Assembly: GCA_023443315.1 (NCBI GenBank)
Contig: JAEZVA010000006.1
Span: 1 to 10,366, forward strand
Source: Bacillota bacterium
GTDB lineage: Bacteria > Bacillota > Clostridia > Oscillospirales > Ruminococcaceae
Reading direction: 5' to 3'
DNA length: 10,366 nucleotides
Shown here: piece after piece, positions 1-6,112 of the stretch
Position numbering within the stretch: position 1 is the stretch's first letter
How the letters are laid out: each line of letters starts with the position of its first letter
The notes under the pieces: model-generated
What the model was told of the DNA's origin: nothing
Database searches by the model: none
Seen by the model: the letters and a program-made list of their open reading frames with translations, nothing else
Made by a program: the position numbers and the translations under genes

Positions 1-36
1 GGTCTTCGCATCGACGGCATTACCGAGCTGAACTAA
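1..36 (+). CDS. C-terminal end of a gene cut by the window, probably a BMP-family substrate-binding lipoprotein
   Basis: Only the last 11 codons are visible (GLRIDGITELN, then TAA at 34-36), so the product cannot be recognised from its own sequence. The frame is open from the first base. The assignment is inferred from context: the next genes are the ATPase and two permeases of a nucleoside-type ABC importer, and in related operons (B. subtilis nupNOPQ, streptococcal bmpA-nupABC) the gene directly upstream encodes the BMP/PnrA-like lipoprotein that captures the nucleoside outside the membrane. A hairpin 20 bases downstream fits that layout. It could be another gene. Confidence 0.5.
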   Translation, partial: GLRIDGITELN

Positions 37-55
37 TCACTATATAACTGAATAG

Positions 56-80
56 GAAAGCCGCTTACAAAGCGGCTTTC
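56..80 (+). terminator. Intercistronic hairpin, partial terminator or mRNA stabiliser
   Basis: A perfect 10-bp stem (GAAAGCCGCT pairing with AGCGGCTTTC) has a 5-base loop (TACAA). It is followed by a weak, interrupted T-rich stretch (CTGATTTTATATTT). It lies between the putative binding-protein gene and the ATPase gene. The poor T-tract suggests incomplete termination, which would give more binding-protein mRNA than ATPase/permease mRNA, as is common in ABC importer operons. Its stop or stabiliser role is inferred. Confidence 0.65.
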
Positions 81-113
81 CTGATTTTATATTTCGGAAA
101 GGGGGAGACGCGT

Positions 114-1652
114 TTGAACACAACAGAGGCCGCTATACAGATGAGGAATATAACCAAAACCTTTGGCTCCGTAGCAGCAAACGACAAGGTCTTTTTAGAC
201 ATACGCCGAGGAGAGATCCTTGCCCTTTTAGGGGAAAATGGAAGCGGAAAAACCACACTGATGAACATACTCTCCGGCATCTACTGCCCTGATGAAGGCA
301 GCATCTTTGTGGATGGCAAGGAAGTCGCGATTCGTAGCCCAAAGGATGCATACGACTTAGGCGTAGGGATGATCCATCAGCATTTTAAGCTCGTGGATGT
401 ATTGACCGCGGCAGAAAACATTATTCTTGGTCTTCCCGGCAGTGGACGGCTTGATATGAATCTTGTTGAGGAGAAGGTGCGCGCCATCTCCGCGCAATAC
501 GGCTTCGAGGTTGATCCAAAACAAAAGATCTATGACATGTCCGTTTCCCAGAAGCAGACGGTGGAGATTGTAAAGGTTCTCTACCGCAACGCAGACATCT
601 TGATTCTTGACGAACCCACCGCCGTGCTTACACCGCAGGAGACCGACAAGCTGTTTGGTGTACTTCGCAACATGCGTAAAGACGGCAAGGCAATCGTCAT
701 CATCACCCATAAGCTACACGAGGTGGAGGAGATATCCGACCGGGTGGCTATCCTGCGGCGCGGTCAGTTTGTAAGCGAGATGCCTACGGATAAAACAAAT
801 GCCGCCGAGATGACCAACATGATGGTTGGGCGCCCAGTCTCCTTAAACATTGAACGCCCCGAACCCCAGAACCCTACACCTCGCCTGATTGTAGAAGGTC
901 TGACGGTTCGCGACATTGAAGGGATAATAAAGCTTGACAACGTGTCCTTTACCGCAAGAAGTGGAGAGATACTGGGTATCGCGGGCATTTCCGGCTGTGG
1001 CCAGAAGGAACTGCTTGAGTCGATAGCAGGGCTGCAACCAATCGAATCGGGCAGCATCAAGTATATAGAACCAAACACACAAACTGCGAATGAGATTGTG
1101 GGAAAAGACCCAAGAGAGATCTCTGCCATGGGTGTTGCGCTATCCTTTGTTCCTGAGGACAGGCTCGGTATGGGGCTTGTGGGGAACATGGATTTGACCG
1201 ACAACATGATGCTTCGCAGCTACCGCAACGGTTCCTCCTTTTTGGCGGAAAGAAAGGCCCCGCGCGATCTGGCAGAAAAAGTCGTGGATGATCTGCAGGT
1301 GAACACCCCGGATATCTCGACCCCGGTACGCAGGCTTTCCGGCGGAAATGTGCAGAAGGTTTTGGTCGGGCGAGAGATATCCTCTGCGCCGACTGTCCTG
1401 ATGACGGCATATGCCGTGCGCGGTCTGGATATCAACTCATCCTATACCATTTACGACCTTATCAACCAGCAAAAGAAGAACGGTGTGGCCGTCATCTTTG
1501 TCGGTGAGGATCTTGATGTACTGCTTGAGCTGTGCGACCGTATCCTTGTGTTGTGCGGTGGTCGCGTCAGCGGCATTGTTGACGGCAGGCAAACAGACAA
1601 ACATGCGGTTGGCTTAATGATGACCAGCATGGGAGCGGAGGAGAAGAAATGA
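114..1652 (+). CDS. Nucleoside/simple-sugar ABC importer, double ATP-binding protein (NupO/RbsA type)
   Basis: This is the cytoplasmic ATPase that powers a BMP-dependent importer. Its 512 residues, with two fused nucleotide-binding domains, match the usual length for RbsA/NupO proteins. Domain 1 has Walker A GENGSGKT (40-47), a signature with serine in place of the first glycine (SVSQKQ), and Walker B ILILDEP followed by TAVLTPQE. Domain 2 has the degenerate Walker A GISGCGQK, an intact signature LSGGNVQK, and the RGLD segment after Walker B. Degenerate second Walker A motifs are normal in this family. The start is TTG at 114, with GGGGGAG at 101-107 six bases upstream. The ATG at 141 is a poorer choice because its only GAGG lies 11 bases away and it would trim the domain edge. 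The stop overlaps the next start (ATGA), indicating translational coupling. The substrate is inferred to be a nucleoside, from the operon type. Confidence 0.93.
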   Translation: MNTTEAAIQMRNITKTFGSVAANDKVFLDIRRGEILALLGENGSGKTTLMNILSGIYCPDEGSIFVDGKEVAIRSPKDAYDLGVGMIHQHFKLVDVLTAAENIILGLPGSGRLDMNLVEEKVRAISAQYGFEVDPKQKIYDMSVSQKQTVEIVKVLYRNADILILDEPTAVLTPQETDKLFGVLRNMRKDGKAIVIITHKLHEVEEISDRVAILRRGQFVSEMPTDKTNAAEMTNMMVGRPVSLNIERPEPQNPTPRLIVEGLTVRDIEGIIKLDNVSFTARSGEILGIAGISGCGQKELLESIAGLQPIESGSIKYIEPNTQTANEIVGKDPREISAMGVALSFVPEDRLGMGLVGNMDLTDNMMLRSYRNGSSFLAERKAPRDLAEKVVDDLQVNTPDISTPVRRLSGGNVQKVLVGREISSAPTVLMTAYAVRGLDINSSYTIYDLINQQKKNGVAVIFVGEDLDVLLELCDRILVLCGGRVSGIVDGRQTDKHAVGLMMTSMGAEEKK

Positions 1653-2746
1653 GCCGTGTAAACACCGAGCCGTTTATCCGCATAACAAAACGGGAAACGA
1701 TACCGCAGTGGAAGTCGTGGGGCATACGAGTCGTGGCGGTGGTTCTTTCCCTGATTGTGTGCGCCGTCGTTATCTATGCAATCGTCAAGCTCAACCCGCT
1801 TAAGGTTTACGAGGCAATGTGGAACGGCGCGTTTGGCACCAGTAAGCGCATCTGGGTCACCTTGCGCGACACCATGATGCTGCTCTGTATCTCGCTTGGT
1901 CTTGCGCCCGCCTTTAAGATGCGGTTTTGGAATATCGGTGCGGAGGGGCAGGTTCTCGTAGGCGGTTTGGCGACCGCGGCGTGTATGCTGTATTTTGGTT
2001 CTTCGCTGCCTACCTGGCTGCTGCTGATAATGACGTTTGTTGCAAGCGCTGTGGCGGGGGCTGTTTGGGGCGTTGTCCCCGCTGTGTTCAAATCGCGTTT
2101 TAGAACGAACGAGACACTGTTTACGCTGATGATGAACTATGTCGCCATACAGCTCACCTCCTTTTTTGTTGCAAAGTGGGAGAACCCGTACGGCTCCAAT
2201 ACGGTCGGTATCATCAATCAAACCTCAAAGGCGGGATGGTTTCCGTCCGTGTTTGGTCAGCAGTATCTGCTTAACATCATCATTGTACTTGCACTCACTG
2301 TCGCGATGTATATCTATCTTCGGTATTCCAAGCAGGGCTACGAGATAGCGGTTGTGGGCGAGAGCGAACGCACCGCCCAGTACATCGGCATTCATGTGGG
2401 TAAGGTTGTGGTTCGTACCGTTGCTCTTTCGGGTGCTGTGTGCGGCATTGCGGGCTTTATCGCTGTGGCAGGCGCTTCTCATACAATCAGCACCAGCACT
2501 GCGGGTGGAAAAGGCTTTACCGCCATCATCGTGGCGTGGCTTTCCAGGTTCAGCGCACCGGTTATGATTTTGGTATCGCTGCTTTTGGTGTTCTTTGAAA
2601 AGGGCGCCATACAGATAGCCTCGCAGTACAACCTAAACGATTACGCCTCCCAGATGATAACGGGCATCATTCTGTTCTTCATCCTTGGCTGCGAATTTTT
2701 CATCAACTACCGGCTCATATTCCGCAAGAAAAAGGAGGCGAAATAA
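1649..2746 (+). CDS. Nucleoside-type ABC importer permease 1 (NupP-like)
   Basis: A 365-residue integral membrane protein of the BPD_transp_2 family, to which the ribose and nucleoside importer permeases belong. A basic N-terminus is followed by a first membrane segment at about 26-46, and roughly eight more hydrophobic segments follow. The family loop NIGAEGQ is at 95-101. The cytoplasmic coupling stretch, which contacts the ATPase, is at 230-248 (GYEIAVVGES...YIGI). The C-terminus is strongly basic (RKKKEAK), consistent with a cytoplasmic end. Translation starts at ATG 1649, overlapping the ATPase stop by four bases, with GGAGG at 1637-1641. It should pair with the next gene product to form a heterodimeric channel. 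B. subtilis NupP is the closest model known to me; guanosine or general nucleoside transport is inferred, not proved. Confidence 0.92.
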   Translation: MSRVNTEPFIRITKRETIPQWKSWGIRVVAVVLSLIVCAVVIYAIVKLNPLKVYEAMWNGAFGTSKRIWVTLRDTMMLLCISLGLAPAFKMRFWNIGAEGQVLVGGLATAACMLYFGSSLPTWLLLIMTFVASAVAGAVWGVVPAVFKSRFRTNETLFTLMMNYVAIQLTSFFVAKWENPYGSNTVGIINQTSKAGWFPSVFGQQYLLNIIIVLALTVAMYIYLRYSKQGYEIAVVGESERTAQYIGIHVGKVVVRTVALSGAVCGIAGFIAVAGASHTISTSTAGGKGFTAIIVAWLSRFSAPVMILVSLLLVFFEKGAIQIASQYNLNDYASQMITGIILFFILGCEFFINYRLIFRKKKEAK

Positions 2747-2748
2747 GA

Positions 2749-3720
2749 ATGGCACAGATCCTTTCCCTTCTACAGGCGGCTCTTGTTTTCGGTACGGTCA
2801 TCCTGTTTGGCGCGATGGGCGAGATACTCACAGAAAAGTCGGGCAACCTAAACCTCGGTGTTCCCGGCATTATGTATCTGGGCGGGATTGCAGGGCTTGC
2901 GGCAGCGTTCTTTTACGAGACCTTAACTGCAAAGCCACACCCGCTGGTAGGGCTTATTATCGCCCTGATTGCGGCGCTCGTTGTTTCTGCGCTGGCAGGG
3001 CTTTTATATAGCTTTCTTACAATAACCCTGCGTGCCAACCAGAGCGTGACTGGTCTAACGCTTACCATCTTCGGCTCCGGCGTGGCGAACCTGTTTGGCG
3101 GAGCAATGAATAAAATGGCAGGCGGCGTCGGTCAGATATCGGTAGCCACCACAAGCGGCGCATTTCGGGCTACACTACCGGCACTGTCCGAAATTGGCGT
3201 TTTTTCAGGTCTTGGTTTTATGGTGTACTTCGCTATCATTGTCGCCATACTGTTAACCTTCTTTATTAACAAAACACGTAGAGGGCTTAATCTCCGTGCG
3301 GTAGGCGAAAACCCCGCGACGGCGGATGCTGCGGGCATTGGCGTGACAAAATATAAATACCTTGCCGTCACCATTGGCGCGGCAATCACCGGCCTCGGGG
3401 GGCTGTACTACATCATGGACTATATTAAAGGGACATGGGCGAACGACGGCGGCATCGAGAAACTGGGATGGCTCGCGGTAGCGCTCGTCATCTTTGCCCG
3501 CTGGAAGCCCACCCACGCGATATGGGGCTCCTATCTATTTGGCGCGTTGTTCTGGCTGTATTTCTATATCCCGGGTCTTACGCGTTCGTCTCAGGAGATA
3601 TTCAAGATGCTGCCTTATATCGTGACCATTATCGTGCTTGTGGTCGTTTCGCTAAAAAAGAACCGCGAAAACGAACCGCCCGCCAGTCTCGGGCTTGCGT
3701 ATTTTAGAGAAGAACGGTAG
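2749..3720 (+). CDS. Nucleoside-type ABC importer permease 2 (NupQ-like)
   Basis: A 323-residue membrane protein, the second permease of the importer. Conserved family features are the early segment GNLNLGVPGIMYLGG (32-46), the cytoplasmic coupling loop GLNLRAVGENPATADAAGI (179-197), FARWKP (249-254), and the C-terminal tail PPASLGLAYFREER (310-323), which is typical of the NupQ branch. Many relatives carry Glu-Gly where this protein has Pro-Gly at 39-40; I recall Pro-Gly variants in Firmicutes, so this is probably a subgroup trait. Hydrophobic segments alternate through the whole length. The start is ATG 2749, two bases after the preceding stop, with AAGGAGG ending at 2738 inside the end of the upstream gene, so the genes are co-translated. 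No canonical T-tract terminator follows directly. Confidence 0.92.
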   Translation: MAQILSLLQAALVFGTVILFGAMGEILTEKSGNLNLGVPGIMYLGGIAGLAAAFFYETLTAKPHPLVGLIIALIAALVVSALAGLLYSFLTITLRANQSVTGLTLTIFGSGVANLFGGAMNKMAGGVGQISVATTSGAFRATLPALSEIGVFSGLGFMVYFAIIVAILLTFFINKTRRGLNLRAVGENPATADAAGIGVTKYKYLAVTIGAAITGLGGLYYIMDYIKGTWANDGGIEKLGWLAVALVIFARWKPTHAIWGSYLFGALFWLYFYIPGLTRSSQEIFKMLPYIVTIIVLVVVSLKKNRENEPPASLGLAYFREER

Positions 3721-3842
3721 CACAATATAAAAGCGTTAGCATTCTTTGCGGTGCAATACGCAACAGACACTATTCAGGTCTTGGCGCATAATAGTATTTC
3801 GACGCGATGTTGCAGCTTATACAAAGCGCAGTAATCTTTTTC

Positions 3843-3904
3843 GCCCACCCGATTTGCGGCTGTCCGTTTTGAGCTTTTCAAAACGGACAGAAATGGCGAT
3901 GGGC
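3843..3904. repeat. Long imperfect inverted repeat with a perfect 13-bp core stem
   Basis: The core is a perfect 13-bp stem (3860-3872 with 3878-3890, arm CTGTCCGTTTTGA) around a 5-base loop. Outside it, CGATTT (3850-3855) can pair with AAAT-CG (3891-3898, two bases bulged), and GCCCA (3843-3847) can pair with TGGGC (3900-3904). About 24 pairs are therefore possible across 62 bases. No T-tract follows on either strand, so it is not a canonical intrinsic terminator. It sits after the transporter operon and upstream of the helicase promoter. It may be a 3'-end stabiliser, a small palindromic repeat element, or a weak terminator. The remaining stretch 3721-3842 shows no gene. Confidence 0.75.
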
Positions 3905-3962
3905 TAAGGTCTTGGGTAGTGTATGTGACCAGATAAAACCAATAATAAGGTTATTTTTTAAA

Positions 3963-3991
3963 TTGACAACAACGCAATAAAATGATATCAT
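3963..3991 (+). promoter_or_regulatory. Vegetative-type promoter of the helicase gene
   Basis: A perfect -35 hexamer TTGACA (3963-3968), a 17-base spacer and TATCAT (3986-3991, five of six matches to TATAAT) form a strong housekeeping-sigma promoter. Transcription should begin near A3997/G3998. This lies downstream of the in-frame ATG at 3982, so that ATG cannot be used from this promoter. The surroundings are AT-rich. The promoter role is inferred from consensus matching. Confidence 0.75.
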
Positions 3992-4014
3992 TAAAAAGAT
4001 TTGGTATCACTTTG

Positions 4015-4049
4015 AAAGACGAGGATTTCGATCCCCGTTTTTATTTTTT
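4015..4049 (+). terminator. Attenuator-like intrinsic terminator in the helicase 5' leader
   Basis: About 17 bases after the predicted transcription start, 4015-4021 can pair with 4036-4042 (including one G-U pair). After one A-C mismatch, GGAT (4023-4026) pairs with ATCC (4031-4034) around a TTCG tetraloop (4027-4030). The right arm runs into a T-tract (4038-4049, twelve bases with one A). It lies before the ribosome binding site and start codon, so it would stop transcripts at about 50 nt. Part of its 5' arm, GGATTTC (4023-4029), can instead pair with GGAATCC (4058-4064) at the Shine-Dalgarno region, giving a mutually exclusive fold. The stem and T-tract are seen; regulation is inferred. 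Confidence 0.65.
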
Positions 4050-4053
4050 AGAA

Positions 4054-4060
4054 TTGAGGA
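4054..4060 (+). promoter_or_regulatory. Ribosome binding site that sets the helicase start at 4066
   Basis: TTGAGGA ends five bases before ATG 4066, with GAGG at 4056-4059. No comparable site precedes the ATG at 3982. GGA within this site is part of the alternative helix with the attenuator arm, so its accessibility may depend on leader folding. Confidence 0.7.
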
Positions 4061-4065
4061 ATCCA

Positions 4066-5829
4066 ATGACTAAGGTTTTGTTCTCCCAAATGAATCTGAC
4101 TCCCAAGGTGGAGCACGCGGTATCCCTTATGGGGTTTGATTACGCAACCCCCATCCAATCCGAGGCCATTCCTGTGATACGCACAGGCGTCGACGTCATT
4201 GCCCGATCACAGACCGGAACGGGAAAAACCGTTGCGTTTGCCATCCCCGCGATTGAACGAATCGATACACACGAGCAAAAAGCCACAATACAGGTACTTG
4301 TCCTCTGCCCTACGCGGGAACTCGCGATGCAGGCGTATGAGGAGCTTCTAAAGCTTGCACGCTTTAAAGACGGAATTAGACCTGTTGCAATCTATGGCGG
4401 TGCGCCGATAGACAGGCAGTGCATCAGCTTGCGTCAATGCAACATTGTTGTAGGTACCCCCGGTCGCGTAATGGACCATATGCGGCGAAAGACCATTAAG
4501 CTGAATAATCTAAAAATGATTGTTCTTGACGAAGCGGATGAGATGCTCAACATGGGCTTTCGTGAAGATATCGAGACCATATTGACCGATACGCCCGCCG
4601 ATAGGCAGACAATTCTGTTTTCTGCTACGATGCCCGCTGCGATTATGAAGATTGCAAATCAGTTTCAAAAGACCCCGACGCTGATAGAGATTGACAAAAG
4701 TCAAATAACGATAGAAAACATTGAGCAGCGGTATCTCGACGTGCCACATTCGCAAAAGAAGGAAGCGCTCGTAGTGCTTTTGCGCTACTATCAGCCAAAT
4801 CGTGCCATCATTTTCTGTGGCACGAAGAAGATGGCGGATGAATTGACGGCGTTTTTAAACGACCGAAACATCGGTGCCCAGAGCATCCACAGCGATATTA
4901 AACAGACCCAGCGTACCGCCACCATGCGTGACTTCAAGGCGGGCAAGACCCCGATTCTTATTGCGACGGATATCGCCGCGCGTGGAATAGACGTAAACGA
5001 TATTGACTATGTAATCAATTTCGATATCCCCATGAATACGGAGTATTATATCCACCGCATCGGCAGAACCGGCAGAGCGGGTAAGGATGGCTGCAGCATC
5101 ACCATCTGCTGCAACAGGCGCGAGGTTAACGAGATTAGGCAGATTTCGTTTGCGGTAAAGTCTCAGATTAAAGAGCTGCTGCTCCCCACCGCCGAGGACA
5201 TTCGGAGCAAGGGCATAGAAAAGGCAAGCCTTGAGATAGAGGCGCAGATAGCGGGCGAAGGCAACCCGGTTTACGCCGAGATGGTCAACGCTCTGCTGCA
5301 AAAAGGTCATACGCTAGAGAGTATCGCGCAGGCGGCACTCTCGCTGCAATATAAAGAAATCGGCAAGCCGGTTACAATTGAGGTTAATCAGATTAAGCAT
5401 GAGACCGGCGAGGCATTTGCGAGAGGCTCGCGTAGGAACGATACGGGCGCACCGGCAGATTGGCGCAAGCCCCAGCTCAAAGCGCGACCGATGGACTACG
5501 GGGTTATTGTGTTTGATGTCGGCTCAAGCAGCCGGGTGGGTGCCAACCACCTAATCGGTGCAATCGCAGACCGTACCGGCATTCGCGGCAAGGAAATCGG
5601 CAAGGTGGACATTTCACAAGAGCAGAGCTTTGTGGAGGTTCCCCGCGACCGCATTGACCAAATTTTAAGCGATATGGACGGCTGCAAGATCTGCGGCAGA
5701 CCTACTCAGGTTGCTGCGCTTGCCGCGTCACAGCGCAGACCGGGGCGTCCAGGCGGCGGGAAGAACGGCGGATACGCAAGCGGTCGATATGGCTCGCAGT
5801 CAAAGAGCAAGGATTACCGTTCTAAATAG
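4066..5829 (+). CDS. deaD: DEAD-box ATP-dependent RNA helicase with C-terminal DbpA-type RNA-binding domain (DeaD/CshA-like)
   Basis: This cytoplasmic enzyme unwinds RNA and typically acts in ribosome assembly, cold adaptation and mRNA decay. With the start at 4066 it has 587 residues. The Q motif lies around GFDYATPIQ (23-31). Motif I is SQTGTGKT (48-55), Ia PTRELA (82-87), Ib TPGR (131-134), II DEAD (155-158), III SAT (186-188). Motif V is ATDIAARGID (300-309) and VI HRIGRTGRAG (330-339), so all catalytic motifs are intact. A DbpA RNA-binding domain spans about 478-545, including the LIGAI and VEVP segments. The Gly/Arg/Lys-rich tail (556-587) probably adds unspecific RNA binding. The frame is open back to ATG 3982, but those 28 extra codons contain the promoter and attenuator and are not helicase-like, so they were excluded. 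The gene is monocistronic, with a strong terminator downstream. Confidence 0.95.
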   Translation: MTKVLFSQMNLTPKVEHAVSLMGFDYATPIQSEAIPVIRTGVDVIARSQTGTGKTVAFAIPAIERIDTHEQKATIQVLVLCPTRELAMQAYEELLKLARFKDGIRPVAIYGGAPIDRQCISLRQCNIVVGTPGRVMDHMRRKTIKLNNLKMIVLDEADEMLNMGFREDIETILTDTPADRQTILFSATMPAAIMKIANQFQKTPTLIEIDKSQITIENIEQRYLDVPHSQKKEALVVLLRYYQPNRAIIFCGTKKMADELTAFLNDRNIGAQSIHSDIKQTQRTATMRDFKAGKTPILIATDIAARGIDVNDIDYVINFDIPMNTEYYIHRIGRTGRAGKDGCSITICCNRREVNEIRQISFAVKSQIKELLLPTAEDIRSKGIEKASLEIEAQIAGEGNPVYAEMVNALLQKGHTLESIAQAALSLQYKEIGKPVTIEVNQIKHETGEAFARGSRRNDTGAPADWRKPQLKARPMDYGVIVFDVGSSSRVGANHLIGAIADRTGIRGKEIGKVDISQEQSFVEVPRDRIDQILSDMDGCKICGRPTQVAALAASQRRPGRPGGGKNGGYASGRYGSQSKSKDYRSK

Positions 5830-5926
5830 CTTTCGCGCACAGGCATATCATCTGTATAGCAGCAATGAGTTTTTGACTGTGTCGGCGTAGCATTCACGCG
5901 TTTGTGTTATATTTATATCTGCAAAG

Positions 5927-5962
5927 AACCGCCCATTATCACGAAGATAAAGGGCGGTTTTT
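5927..5962 (+). terminator. Strong intrinsic terminator of the helicase gene
   Basis: AACCGCCC (5927-5934) pairs with GGGCGGTT (5952-5959). Inside, after an A-A mismatch, TTATC (5936-5940) pairs with GATAA (5946-5950) around the loop ACGAA. A run of five T (5958-5962) follows. It lies 97 bases after the helicase stop; the intervening 3' region shows no ORF. Confidence 0.92.
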
Positions 5963-5994
5963 CGATGCATGAAGTAAATTTCTAGAAGGTGTAA

Positions 5995-6066
5995 GGAGCA
6001 GTAGCAAAGTTTTCATTTTGCTACTGCTCCGCGTTGTTGTGTGAAAAGTAGCTATTCCATGCTACT
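5995..6066. repeat. Two tandem hairpins sharing an AGTAGC/GCTACT core
   Basis: Hairpin 1 is a perfect 14-bp stem (5995-6008 with 6017-6030, arm GGAGCAGTAGCAAA) with an 8-base loop. Hairpin 2 is a 6-bp stem (AGTAGC 6047-6052 with GCTACT 6061-6066), also with an 8-base loop, and both loops end in CAT. The shared core means arms can also pair crosswise (for example 5998-6005 with 6061-6068). The region lies between the convergent ends of the helicase (+) and hydrolase (-) genes, so a role in ending or protecting the hydrolase mRNA is plausible. No T-tract follows hairpin 1 on either strand, so classic intrinsic termination is doubtful. Confidence 0.7.
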
Positions 6067-6072
6067 GCCTAA

Positions 6073-6093
6073 TATAAGAGGTATCCGCTTATA
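6073..6093. repeat. Small AT-rich hairpin downstream of the hydrolase gene
   Basis: TATAAG (6073-6078) pairs with CTTATA (6088-6093) around a 9-base loop. It lies about 20 bases past the hydrolase stop on the minus strand and forms a third hairpin beside the tandem pair. It is weak by itself and could be chance. Confidence 0.4.
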
Positions 6094-6112
6094 CAAAAGT
6101 GGTGCGGAATTG

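Noticed and set aside
606..650. Possible defect in the first ATPase domain because its signature has Ser in place of Gly
   Set aside because: Walker A and Walker B are intact and, as far as I recall, SVSxKQ variants are common in clostridial members of this transporter family.
1451..2221. 256-codon minus-strand open frame across the ATPase/permease junction
   Set aside because: It lies wholly opposite two clearly conserved genes and its translation is a low-complexity Arg/His/Pro-rich shadow.
3937..3959. AACC/GGTT stem followed by six T as a terminator before the helicase promoter
   Set aside because: Only four pairs with an 8-base loop, too weak to call.
4855..5310. 151-codon minus-strand open frame inside the helicase gene
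   Set aside because: It is antisense to conserved helicase motifs V and VI and has no independent start signal or recognisable product.
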